From: Hippopus hippopus
Taxonomy: Eukaryota; Mollusca; Bivalvia; Cardiida; Cardiidae
DNA: 64,000 nt
Assembly (NCBI GenBank): GCA_946811185.2
Contig: OX328108.1
Coordinates: 5,231,501-5,295,500 of the forward strand
Reading direction: 5' to 3'
Under the pieces are notes generated by a model. The model was not told where the DNA came from. It searched no databases and saw only the letters and a list, made by a program, of their open reading frames with translations. Every line of letters begins with the position of its first letter. The stretch's first letter is position 1. The translations under genes and the position numbers were made by a program. Of this stretch, positions 30,910 to 42,089 are shown piece after piece.

Positions 30910-31190
30910 GTTTGTTTGGTGTTTAACGCCGTTTTCAGTATCATCTCAGTCATATCACGGCGACCAGTGGATCAAGCCATGCGTTCCTGGACCTTATTTC
31001 ACTAGTTTTGGCAAATTTCTCTTTTTCAAGCCACTGGCTGCTTTCTCACAAACATATCGTCGAAACAATATTCATCGTAGGAGGCTGGATAAGTATTGTG
31101 GCTATCACCATTCCGCGAAGAGTTTGGCGGCGTTATGATTAGCGCCTACGATCCTGGATCATTAGTGCTGTGCTTTATCGACTGGGCGAT
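30910..31190 (-). mobile_element. SINE-1-related copy in unit 2
   Basis: Duplicate of 25735-26015, sharing TATCACGGCGACCAGTGGAT and GTAGGAGGCTGGATAAGTAT. The ORF across it is a shadow. Confidence 0.6.
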
Positions 31191-31394
31191 TCACCAACCA
31201 TTCTTAAGAATGTTCTTAGTCTCATTATCAAAGATTTTTTTAAATTTGAAAACAACCCAACTTCTGATTGGCTAAACCAAATGGTTTGTGACGAAATGTT
31301 GTTTCGCACTATACGTTTTTATGTTTATCATTCTTTTGCAAATTATTATATCTGTGCAAATAAATTTGAGCCATGCTCAGGCAAAAGTAGCATC

Positions 31395-31615
31395 TCCTTG
31401 GTGCATTATACAAAGCAAGTCATCATATAAATATGGATGCATAAAATCCATATTTGTTGTATGACGAGGTAGAATCGTCCTTGGACATGCAAAAAAAAAA
31501 AAAAGAAAAAAATTACCAATTGCAAGAAGTATCGACTCAGGTCAGACTGCGCAGACTGCGCGGGATGACCTGGCTCGATACTTTCTGCAGATGTATTAAA
31601 CCCCCTGTTCACAGA
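31395..31615. mobile_element. MITE-3 copy in unit 2
   Basis: Left end TTGGTGCATTATACAAAGC, core CAGACTGCGCAGACTGCGCG, right end GATGTATTAAACCCCC. An A-tract expansion (about 31491-31511) separates it from its unit 1 twin. Confidence 0.72.
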
Positions 31616-31918
31616 GTATGGCCCATTTGTTGATTTGCGATTTAAGTGCAATTTTTATGAAATCTCATTGCATGTCTAGGTGAATAGTAAATATTGTATT
31701 CTGTGTTTCCTTATCCGCTTACTGTACAAATACGACTTTTAACGCTGCTACCCCGGACTACTTTCACAAAACATTTCGAAACAGAAGCATTTGTTTGTAA
31801 CAAGCGACCACCTCATTTACTCTACTGATTTCCATATCAATTAGACAGTTTTTCATTTTTTTTTCCGTTCCAATGCATCCCTTTTGTGACAGAATTAGAT
31901 TGAAAAATTGCCTTAACC

Positions 31919-32486
31919 CTTAACTCTTTGCAAAACGACAGATTTTTGGACTTGTCCAAATGGATGGATTGATTGATTGTATGGTGTTTAACGCCGTTTT
32001 CAACATTATTTCAGTTATATCGCGGCGGCCAGTGCACCTATCCATGCGTTCCTGGAGTCTCTTTTACCTGTACTTAGCACAATTCTCTTTCCAAGCCACT
32101 GGCTGCTTTTCCACATAATCATCGTCGAAACAATGGTCAGCGGTGGGAGAGGAATGAATCCTGTCGCAGTGACTATCATCAATCCTAGGAAAGAAATTGG
32201 CCGAGCCAGGGGTCGTAGCCAGGGATCGAACCCTGGACCCCGTGTTCTCAAGTCCTGCACGCTACCGACTGAGCTACCGGGGCTCGGCTTGTCCAAATGC
32301 AATGTATTTGCAGATGACAAAATTAAGTGTGGTTCTAATGATGGAATTTCTTTATGAAAGGGTAGAAAGCATTGCGGGAAAAGGAGAAAATGCTGGTAAC
32401 TAGCATTTATTCCTTTTTCAACAATGTTTTAAAAGGCCTCTTCTTAAGGGTCGAGAAAACCTAGGATTGTTTGGTAAAGGATTAAC
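31919..32486. mobile_element. MITE-1 copy split by SINE-1
   Basis: Left end CTTAACTCTTTGCAAAACGA; right end GATTGTTTGGTAAAGGATTAA; core AAATGCTGGTAACTAGCATT. The inserted SINE occupies 31963-32287. Confidence 0.8.
31963..32287 (-). mobile_element. SINE-1 reference copy with 12-bp target-site duplication
   Basis: Flanked by CTTGTCCAAATG at 31951-31962 and 32288-32299. On the minus strand: head GAGCCCCGGTAGCTCAGTCG (A-box TAGCTCAGTCGG), B-box GGTTCGATCCC, a central region (plus-strand CGCCGTTTTCAACATTATTT), and a tail of ATCA/ATCC repeats. The twin MITE-1 in unit 1 is the empty site. The superfamily is not assigned; Meta-, Deu- or V-type SINEs are candidates to compare. Confidence 0.88.
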
Positions 32487-32650
32487 CTGCTCAGTAAGTG
32501 AAATGAAATTTTGAAACCGATTGTAAAAACCCAAATTTTGCTATTCTAAAGGTATTTTGTGGAGGAAAAATATCTCCTTATCTGTGCAGTCTGATCTTGA
32601 TCTACACTGTTTGCAAATCGTCTTCGAGTCGCGCTTAGCAGCCTGAAGGA
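32486..32650. mobile_element. MITE-2 copy in unit 2
   Basis: Starts TTAACCTGCTCAGTAAGTGA; one core arm is deleted (TCTCCTTATCTGTGCAGTCT); ends TTAGCAGCCTGAAGGATC, next to the hAT-like element. Confidence 0.65.
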
Positions 32651-32651
32651 T

Positions 32652-34433
32652 CAGGGGCGGATCCAGGATTTTTTTTCCGGGGGGGGGGGGTCGGGAAAAT
32701 CGAATTGATCATTACATATTTAAATTTTCTACTGCATTAATTATTGTTTGTATTTCCTGTCAGTGTGTGTACCGGTATAAAGTATAATGGCCTTACCAGG
32801 TTTCGATGGACTTAATTTACAATTTTGGATACATATCGAAATGGAGTTCTGATCAAAAAAATATTACAAAAAAAAAAAAAATCAAATCCAGATGCATATA
32901 AAGCCATAAGTTCTGCCTGAATCATGCATATTCAACGGTAACAACATATTTCATCCTTTAATCTTATACCGGAATCTGAATTGGTGCATGGGAAAACATG
33001 CCCTAATTTCGTGGCTCATTCGGCCAACCTCAGGTGATCCGGTGATCAAGTCCCTAGGCTGTATCACGTAGCTTGATATGCACCTACACCCGTACATTTC
33101 TTCGCCGGAAGTACACCGCTTCACAGTTCTTAAAATCATAATACTCTACTTAGAAAGCAAAGACTACTCATAATTTTACGTGGGAATTTTTCTAAATGCA
33201 TTTCCGATTATAAACAGTTTGTACATCACTTTTCTAACTCAGTTATGTTGCATTTTTCAGCGATAGGTTGCTTATCATCATGGCTGTTGTTGCCGTTGCA
33301 AATCAATTTACAGAGCGCCACCATGTTTAAGATCAGGTGACTGGCAGTATTTCACAATAGCAACCCTCTTGATACGGATGAGGTTAGATGTAGGTATGGA
33401 ATCGGCCGAATTGTAACGAGTGATAGAACAGCTCATAAATAGAGAACTAAAAAAAAATTCATGTATACACCAAAATTCAGCAAAAATGTTTACTATCACA
33501 AGACAGAACAGTTTTGAACAAAAGAAAGTAAAAGTTCTTAGTCAATTATCCCCAGTTTTTGAAACGCGGTGAAAAGGACGGATGTGTGTCATGGCGGCCA
33601 TTGGACCTCCCTTGACAGCAGCACCAGAATACAATAAGAACAAAAATTAATGCATTTTGGTCCCTTAAATCTATTTATATGCACCCATGAGGTCAGATTA
33701 GGAATCATTTTAAACACCATTTTGTCATAAAACATCTGAAAATAATGACTGGGTTACTAAAATGGTTGGAAACATTTTCTCTTTGTAGCGGCGAATGTTA
33801 TGGAAAAATTGTTCATTCATATAAGTGACCGAACGAAATAGGTCACGAATTATCTGATCTAATTAAGCTACGGAATCTTTTACAGTATTCCAGTATGGTC
33901 GCATGACTTTTTGGCGTCAAGACTGACTATGTCACATGCTTTTTTTTTCCAGAATTAAAATTTGATATCACACGGAAAACTTAAATTGGGCACGTATCGG
34001 GTAGAAAATGGTAGGAAGAATTTGTCACTAAAAACATTCTTTCTTTTAGAAACATGCATAAGTATTGTTTTTGTTGCATTTCGTAAATGAACAGCAGTGA
34101 CACTGTTGTTTACAATTAAATAAGCGCTTCACACACGGCAGTGACGTCATTCACTTCATAGTTCGCAAGAAAACTAGAAAACCAATTCTAGTCCGAAAAC
34201 AGGTAACCCTCGAAAATAGGTCAGTCGACCATATACCTGCGAACAATATTACTAGAAAACCTATGCAATGAATTGTTCTTTGAATAATTTATATAACGCA
34301 TGTGTGGATATTTCTACTGCTGCATTCATATTGGTCAAAATTTCAGGCAGACAGCGGTTACTTTGAAAATTCTACGGGGGGGGGGGGTCCGGACCCCCCT
34401 GACCCCCACCCCCCACGCTGGATCCGCCCATAA
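32652..34433. mobile_element. hAT-like non-autonomous element (GGGCGGATCCAG termini)
   Basis: Left end CAGGGGCGGATCCAGGATTT followed by a G-tract; right end, on the minus strand, GGGCGGATCCAGCGTGGGGG followed by G-tracts. The inverted termini and G-tracts at both ends define a 1.78-kb insertion absent from unit 1. Interior frames are short with no transposase motif. I associate CAGGGGCGGATCC termini with hAT elements from general knowledge; no clear 8-bp duplication is visible, so that call is tentative. Confidence 0.68.
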
Positions 34434-34501
34434 TTGTTAGAAAATTCCGAGCACTCGATCGATAATCATTGGTCTTCTCTATGCACGACTAAATATACTG
34501 T

Positions 34502-34578
34502 TACGGACAATGTAGATCAAGACTAGACTACACAGAACATGCAGTCTGATCTTGGATCTACATTGTCGGATACGGTAA
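34502..34578. repeat. MITE-2 core palindrome in unit 2
   Basis: Twin of 28070-28142: GGACAATGTAGATCAAGACT and GGATCTACATTGTCGG arms. Confidence 0.5.
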
Positions 34579-34579
34579 G

Positions 34580-34893
34580 GGCTGATTGAATTTGCGTTTA
34601 TTTAACGTCGCCACCAGTTACCCATATGGGCTACGCCCCCCCCCCCCGGGCTGTCAGTATTGTTCCAGGGGAGAGTGCAGATACAGGACGAAACCCATCC
34701 TAAGTAAACAAAATAAAAAAAAAAAAAATGGTGTAGTGATAGCCACCGTCACACGGGACCTAGTTTAACATCTCAACCGAAAGACTTCTAGTAATTTTAG
34801 ATGGCCAGCAGTTGGAATCGAACCCACACTCTCAACTGACCCAAAACTCGACGTTTACGAGTCCTACGCTCTACCACTTGAGCTATGCGGGCT
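34580..34893 (-). mobile_element. SINE-2 copy in unit 2 with a foreign patch
   Basis: Twin of 28148-28452, same head and B-box. Positions 34704-34745 are replaced by AAACAAAATAAAA..., ATGGTGTAGTGATAGCCA, a sequence belonging to the right arm of FB2. The patch creates the short plus-strand open frame here, which is not a gene. Confidence 0.72.
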
Positions 34894-35111
34894 GGTCAAG
34901 GGTAAGAGAAAAGAAGTTGGAATAGTTTCAATATTTGGGTTTTCAACTTTTGCTGGAATCGTCCTAGGTCAAGGCAAGGTAGAGCTATGTTCGTCTGCTG
35001 TTGGAATCCGGAAAACATGTGAACTGTCATCGACAGTCAATGGCCAAAAGTGTTTCACCAAGTTCTTAATTCTCATAGACTTCCACGCATTTTTTTTTTT
35101 TTTTTTTAGTG

Positions 35112-36775
35112 TGCAAGAATGATATTTATTATATTTATAGATCTACCTGAAATTTTTCCGACTCAAACACATGTGTATGCGTCGCACCGGGATAAAACAT
35201 CACACAAAACAAAAAAAAAAAAAACCGTGTCTACGCACTGTGAAATACGGTTTTAAATCGTTGTCTGCGCATGTCATATTCAACGAAGATTCGACCTGTC
35301 TGATATGACGCATTACCGATCCCATATACTAGGGAAAAGTAGGACTTATACCGAAACTATTACCCAAGCCTGTAGGGGCTGTTTTAATAAATGGCCGTTG
35401 CATAGGTTACATGCTAGCTAATCATATCGCACCGGGTAGCGTTGTATTGAGTAAACGTTTACTTTATTTTGAAGTTCAAAGTAACGGTCGTCGTTTTGAG
35501 AAGCAGTCCGGTTCTGTACCCAAAATGCCCAAATTAGATAGCTGTGTATTTGTAGAATGCCATCTAGCGGGAGATAATGGGTTTTAAATACGGTATGCTG
35601 ACGTATTGAAGACGTAACTAACTCGCGGTATATGTATTCATTTGCAATTTGATTGGTCAAAATTTTATGCTGTAAAATTCATCCGCAATTCATTAAAACG
35701 AAGTTACTGGCTACTACACGATTATTTCTTGTACTTTATATATCGTTTTCGAATAAAATGTCTCGAGCGATATCAAATTTTCTCACACTGCTCGAATCAA
35801 ATACAACCACCAGGAAAGTTACTACAGTATAATATTCCGTAATTACGCTGCTTCTGCTCATGGAATCATAAAGACAAAAACTAAATTAGTGGAAATGGAG
35901 GTTACTGAAGCCGTTTATGTACAGGATATGCTATAATTATTATTGTTCCTCACCTAATATCAAAGTAGTGGCTCCCTGAAACATAGTGGTGTTATGATTA
36001 CGTTTAACTTGGGTGACGTTATCGTTCATGTAAATGTTATAAATGTTTTTCGAATTTTTTATCATTTATAAAAAGCTACATTTTAATCAAATTTTATTGT
36101 ATCAAAATTTAAACACAATACTTCAAGGTCAAATTCGTTTTGCTTTATTTTAGCGTTATAACCCAAATAAAAAGTAAACATGGAAATACATGTAAGTCTA
36201 TGGAGATTCCGAAAGCTGCTTTAAGTATTTATGGTCATTGACTCTTTATCTAACTATTCATCGATAGAAGTGGTGTAAATACCGAATATAATGTTGAAGT
36301 AATTTTCCAGGTGCTTGTACTTAATTCGAGCAGCTTGAGAAAAATTGATATCGCGAGAGACCGAAGGTCGAACGAGATGTCAAAATTTTCTTGCGTGGTG
36401 AGAAGCAAATACTAGTTCCAGGAAAGCAACTACTACATAATATTCCTTTTATTATATACTTACACCTTTCAACGACAAAATATTGCAAATTATTAATATT
36501 TTCTTAGAAAACAGTAAACAAAATAAAACAAAAAATGGTGTAGTGATAGCCAGTAAGTTCGTTTTTATGAATGGCGGATGAAAATTACAGCGAAACTTTT
36601 GACCAATATAATTGCAATATTTCGCGCGTGAGTTACGTCATCAAACCATATTTGGAACCGTACTTCACAGTGTGTAGATACAGATTATTTTTCAGTCGTG
36701 TGAGATATTTCATCCGCAAGCTATGCATGTATTTGAGTCGGAAAATTTTGAGGTATATAATAAAACAGTATACAA
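35112..36775. mobile_element. FB2 foldback element in unit 2
   Basis: Twin of 28620-29955. Arms about 35112-35850 (interrupted by the 322-bp insertion) and 36320-36775. Arm words as in unit 1 (AATGGCGGATGAAAATTACA; GAGTTACGTCATCA). Confidence 0.78.
35259..35580. mobile_element. 322-bp insertion with 9-10-bp target-site duplication
   Basis: Flanked by GGTTTTAAAT on both sides (35249-35258; 35580-35589). The unoccupied site in unit 1 reads GAAATACGGTTTTAAATATGG near 28755 (given as GAAATACGGTTTTAAAT). It begins CGTTGTCTGCGCATGTC and ends GCGGGAGATAATG. No clear terminal inverted repeats, no A-tail, no tRNA boxes recognised. The duplication length fits Mutator-type elements, but other evidence is lacking. 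Confidence 0.75.
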
Positions 36776-36835
36776 AAAAAAAAACAGCGAATTTTTATAA
36801 TGCAAGTCAAGGGGTAAGCGAAGGGATAAGCGAAA

Positions 36836-39800
36836 CAAGAGGGCCATGATGGCCCTGAAGTCGCTCACCTGAGTCTTTTGACCAAACATGACCCATTTTC
36901 AATCTCTTTCGAGAAAATATGAAAAACATTCTATCAAGCTTTCATAATTATTGGACTGAAAATTTGGCCTCTAGCTTGTACACAAGCTTTTTCTAGAATT
37001 TCTCTCAGTGACCTACTTTTTAGCCAAACATAACCAATTTTCCCATTGTAGATATCATCAAGACAAACATTCTGACCAACTTTCAAGAGTTGTGGACTGA
37101 AAATGTGGCCCCTAGAGCGTACACAAGGTATTTCTAAGATTTGACCTATTGACCTAGTTTTTGACCCGACATGACCCATTTTGGAACTCGTCCGAGATAT
37201 CATCAAGACAAATATTGTGACCAAGTTTCATGAGTATCGGACTGAAAATGTGGCCTCTAGAGCGTACACAAGGTTTTTCTAAGATTTGACCTAGTGACCT
37301 AGTTTTTGACCCGACATGACCCATTTTCGAACTCCTACCAGATATCATCAAGACAAACATTCTGACCAACTTTCAAGAGTTTTGGACAGAAAATTTGGCC
37401 TCTTGAGTGTACACAAGGTTTTTCTAAGATTTGACCTAGTGACCTAGTTTTTTGACCCGACAAGACCTATTTCAAACTCGTCCGAGAGGTCATCAAGACA
37501 AACATTCTGACAAACTTTCAAGAGTTTTGGACTGAAAATGTGGCCTCTAGAGCGTACACAAGGTTTTTCTAGGATTTGACCTAGTGACCTAGTTTTTGAC
37601 CCCATATGACCCATTTTCAAACTTGTCCAAGATGTCATCAAAACAAACATTCTGACCAACTTTCAAGAGTTTTGGACTGAAAATGTGGCCTCTAGAGCGT
37701 ACACAAGGTTTTTCTAAGATTTGACCTGGTGACCTAGTTTTTGAAGCGACATTGCCAGTTTTCTAACTCGTCCAAGATATCATCAAGACAAACATTCTGA
37801 CCAACTTTTAGGAGTATTGGACTGAAAATATGGCCTCTAGAGCGTAAACAAGGTTTTTCTAAGATTTGACCTAGTGACCTAGTTTTTGACCCCACATGAC
37901 CCATTTTCAAACTCGTCCAAGATGTCATCAAAACAAACATTCTGACCAACTTTCAAGAGTTTTGGACTGAAAATGTGGCCTCTAGAGCGTACACAAGCTT
38001 TTTCTAAGATTTGACCTAGTGAACTAGTTTTTGACCCGACATGACCCATTTTCGAACTCTTCCGAGATATCATCGAGACAAACATTCTGACCAACTTTCA
38101 AGAGTTGTGGACTGAAAATGTGGCCTCTAGAGCGTACACAAGGTTTTCCTAAGATTTGACCTGGTGACCTAGTTTTTGACCCGACATGACCCATTTTCGA
38201 ACTCATCTAAGATATCATCTAGGCAAACATTCTGACCAAGTTTCATTAGTATCGGACTGAAAATGTGGCCGTTAGAGCGTATAGAAAGTTTTTTTAAGAT
38301 ATGACCTAGTGACCTAGTTTTTGACCTTACATTTTCGAACTCGTCCAAGATATCATCGAGACAAACATTCTGACCAAGTTTCATGAGTATCTGACAGAAC
38401 ATGTGGCCTCTAGAGCGTACACAAGGTTTTTCTAAGATTTGACCCAGTGACCTAGTTTTGACCCGAGATGACCCATCTTCGATCTAGTCCGAGATATCTT
38501 AAAGACAAACATTCTGACCAAGTTTGGGGAGTATCGGACTGAAAATGTGGCCGTTAGAGCGTAAAGAAGGTTTTTTTAAGATATGACCTAGTGACCTAGT
38601 TTTTGATCTTACATTTTCGAACTCGTCCAAGATATCATCGAGACAAACTTTCTGATCAAGTTTCATGAGTATCTGACAGACCATGTGGCCTCTAGAGTGT
38701 ACATAAGGTATTTTGAAGATTTGACCTAGTGACCTAGTTTTTGACCCGACATGACCCATTTTCGAATTCGTCCGAGATATCATCGAGACAAACATTCTGA
38801 CTAACTTTCAAGAGTTTTGGACTGAAAATGTGGCCTCTAGAGCGTACACAAGGTTTTTCTAAGATTTGACCTAGTGACCTAGTTTTTGACCCGACATGAC
38901 CCATTTTCGAACTAATCCGAGATATTATCAAGACTAATATTCTAACCAAGTTTCATGCGTATCGGGCTGAAAATGTGGCCTGTAGAGAGTACACAAGTTT
39001 TTTTTTAAGATATGACCTAGTGACCTAGTTTTTGACCTGACATGACCCATTTTCGAACTCGTCCAAGATATCATCAAGACAAACATTCTGACCAAGTTTC
39101 ATGAGTATCTGACCAACTTTTAGGAGTATTGGACTGAAAATATGGCCTCTAGAGCGTAAACAAGGTTTTTCTAAGATTTGACCTAGTGACCTAGTTTTTG
39201 ACCCGACATGACCCATTTTCAAACTCGTCCAAGATGTCATCAAAACAAACATTCTGACCAACTTTCAAGAGTCTTGGACTGAAAATGTGGCCTCTAGAGC
39301 GTACACAAGCTTTTTCTAAGATTTGACCTAGTGACCTAGTTTTTGACCCGACATGACCCATTTTTGAACTCATCCAAGATATCATCAAGGCAAACATTCT
39401 GACCAAGTTTCATTAGTATCGGACTGAAAATGTGGCCGTTAGAGCGTATAGAAATTTTTTTTAAGATATGACCTAGTGACCTAGTTTTTGACCTTACATT
39501 TTCGAACTCGTCCAAGATATCATCGAGACAAACATTCTGACCAAGTTTCATGAGTATCTGACAGAACATGTGGCCTCTAGAGTGTACACAAGGTTTTTCT
39601 AAGATTTGACCTAGTGACCTAGTTTTTGACCCGACATGACCCATTTTCGAACTCTTCCGAGATATTATCGAGACAAACATTCTGACCAACTTTCAAGAGT
39701 TTTGGACTGAAAATGTGGCCTCTAGAGCGTACACAAGGTTTTTCTAAGATTTGACCTAGTGACCTAGTTTTTGACCCGACATGACCCATTTTCGAACTCT

Positions 39801-40569
39801 TCCAAGATATCATCAAGGCAAACATTTTGACCAATTTTCATTAGTATCGGACTGAAAGTGTGGCCGTTAGAGCGTATAGAAGGTTTTTTCTAAGATATGA
39901 CCTAGTGACCTAGTTTTTAACCCGACATGACCCATTTTCAAAGTTGTTCGAGATATCATCAAGACAAACATTCTGACCAAGTTTTAATGAGCATCGGACT
40001 GAAATGTGGCCTCTAGAGCGTACACAAGGTTTTTCTAAGATATGACCTAATGACCCAGTTTTTGAGCCGATATGACTCATTTTCGAACTCATCCGTGATA
40101 TCATCAAGAGAAACATTCTGACCAACTTTCAAGAGTTTTGGACTGAAACTGTAGCCTCTAGAGCGTACACAAGGTTTTTCTAAGATTTGACGTAGTGACC
40201 TAGTTTTTGACCCCACATAACTCATTTTCGAAGTCGTCTGAGATATTATCAAGACAAACATTCTGACCAAGTTTCATGAGTATCGGACTGAAAATGTGGT
40301 GTCTAGAGCGCACACAAGGTTTTTCTAAGATTTGACCTAGTGACCTAGTTTTTGACCCGACATGACCCATTTTCGATCTAGTCCGAGATATCATAAGACA
40401 AACATTCTGACCAAGTTTGAGGAGTATCGGACTGAAAATGTGGCCTGTAGAGCGTACACAAGGTAAAAGTTGACGACGCACGTCGCACGACGCACGACGG
40501 ACGACGACGGACGACGGACACAGCACGATCACAAAAGCTCACCTTGAGCACTTCGTGCTCAGGTGAGCT
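36836..40569 (-). mobile_element. Helentron-like non-autonomous (HINE/pearl-type) element, 3.7 kb
   Basis: Read on the minus strand: a 5' palindrome (40536-40569, AGCTCACCTGAGCACGAAG), a GAC-rich short repeat (40472-40530), about 24 units of a 145-bp repeat, a subterminal inverted copy CTCAGGTGAGC (36863-36873) of the 5' terminal stem, a 3' hairpin GGGCCATCATGGCCC (36841-36855) and end TCTTGT. It is inserted in an A/T tract (T|T on this strand), and unit 1 keeps the empty site GCGAAAAAATATTAG near 30017. Insertion at TT, subterminal inverted repeats, central tandem repeats and a 3' hairpin are the Helentron-associated pattern. Confidence 0.75.
36955..40463. repeat. 145-bp tandem repeat block, about 24 units
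   Basis: Each unit contains TGTGGCCTCTAGAGCGTACA, TTTGACCTAGTGACCTAG, ACATGACCCATTTTCGAAC and CAAGACAAACATTCTGACCA. Some units carry short internal deletions. Because 145 is not divisible by 3, the minus-strand frame changes from unit to unit, yielding a ladder of overlapping 71-codon open frames that are not genes. The same unit occurs at 52200-53100. Confidence 0.95.
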
Positions 40570-41875
40570 AAAAATATTAGTTTAGGACAGACACACAATA
40601 AGCTTCTTACTTAATAAACTGAAACGTTTACCTCCAGTAAAAGAGGCCTGTCGCCTTTAAAAGAAGTAACAACCAAGACTGGATTGACTGTATTTTAAGT
40701 GAAACGGCACTTTTCCCGGAACTCCCCACCATAGATTTTGCTTTGCAATTTTGGAGGGATAACGCACGAAATGTACTGAATTAATGGAGAGCGATAGAGT
40801 GTATTCAATAATAAACAATAAACACCATTATTAAATGATAAAATGGTGAATACGCAGGACTTGCGCATTCACCATTTCAACATTCATTTACAACATTTTT
40901 TGCGGTACCCCCACCCCCCAAACCTGCCGAGCTAAATCCATGGAGGGGAGTCTAAGGGATTGTGCTATTTCACTGTAAATAGAGTCAATCCAGTAACTTA
41001 ATCCTGTGATAAGTAGACTTTCCTGAAAGCTTTTAGTACAGATTAAATGGAATCAACCTCTATTCTACGAGCTTTTTTTCCCCGTGAAGATTCATAGCTC
41101 CAGACAACATCTCCATTCACATTTCGGCCCGACTATCGTCCGTTCTTGTGTCGTTGTTCAACCGGTACTGGACGCTTTAGGTGTCACAAGAATAGTTTTT
41201 CGCGATATTGAAAATAGAGTGAAATCGGCCATCTTTGAAGCTTCACAGATTGCTTAATGGCACACTTTGGGCTTTTCCGTCTCTTGCATTCTAAAGTATG
41301 TTCTTAGTCCTTAAAAAATGCATTAAAAACAACATGTCGACCGTTTGCGTTTTTTAGCTAAATCCCAACAATTACAGGCACCCTAAAATTAGAACTCTGA
41401 AAACACCTGTTCGCGGCCATAACCCCAATTGACCTTTCTGTAAACACGAGTTTGGCACGCCCACCTTAGTAACGCGGTATTTCGGTTGTCAAGCCTGACA
41501 AACAAACCAGAAAATGGCGTCGAATACAAAGAGAAAGAGCGTTTATTTCAGTTTTATTCTAGCTGATATTTTGCTCTAGGTTAATTATCCCAACTTTTTT
41601 CCCCAACTCTCTTATCAATTCTAACTAAATAGGCAACGTAACTAGAAAAAATACTTAAAACAATGTCATATTCATGAGAAATCGAGAAGTAAAAATAATG
41701 CAAATATGATCGTAATTCCATGTTCGGTCTCAGCATTTCAAATAGAAATACATTGTGAGTAACTCACTGTCGGCAACATGTATAATTACTAAAAGGGACA
41801 TAAGTTTTTAAGATATTTCGTCAGTATATAACATAATTTGACAGTAAGCAATATAGGAAAAGAATTTACAATTTA
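40570..41875. other. Tail of unit 2, then non-coding sequence
   Basis: 40570-41296 matches the tail of unit 1. From 41297 the sequence is unique in the window; nothing is recognised up to the next MITE-1. Confidence 0.45.
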
Positions 41876-42068
41876 ACCCTTTACCACACAGTCCCGTCCT
41901 TTATCGACCTTGAAGAAGGAGACTTTTAAAAACATTTCTCCCTTTTCTTGGCTGTTTTCTACCCTTTCAAAGATAAATCACATCACTGGAGTAACATTTA
42001 ATTTGTCGACAGCAAACTTTTTCAAAATACAGGAATCTAATGTTTTGTTGTCTTGTTAAGAGTTAATT
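41876..42068. mobile_element. MITE-1 copy, core partly deleted
   Basis: Left end TTTAACCCTTTACCACACAG; right end GTTTTGTTGTCTTGTTAAGAG. The AATGCTGG arm is lost. Confidence 0.6.
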
Positions 42069-42089
42069 AACACCTGTAATACCTGTTTG

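Larger units (their letters stand above)
30747..41296. repeat. Tandem segmental duplication, unit 2 (with insertions)
   Basis: It copies unit 1 in the same order but carries a SINE-1 (31963-32287), a hAT-like element (32652-34433), a 322-bp insertion (35259-35580) and a Helentron-like element (36836-40569). It lacks the 26025-26790 segment. It ends CTTTTCCGTCTCTTGCATTC. Confidence 0.88.

Noticed and set aside
32652..34433. 8-bp target duplication for the hAT-like element.
   Set aside because: TGAAGGAT on the left and ATTGTTAG on the right do not match, so no duplication is claimed.
34586..34768. 60-codon plus-strand frame.
   Set aside because: Created by a sequence patch inside SINE-2; the unit 1 copy has a different frame structure.
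36955..40463. A dozen or more overlapping 60-117-codon minus-strand frames with a shared peptide.
   Set aside because: They follow the 145-bp tandem unit, change frame from unit to unit, lack splice or start logic, and the unit is a transposon component.
36955..40463. Regularly spaced repeats resembling a CRISPR array.
   Set aside because: The whole 145-bp unit repeats without unique spacers, and the genome is eukaryotic.
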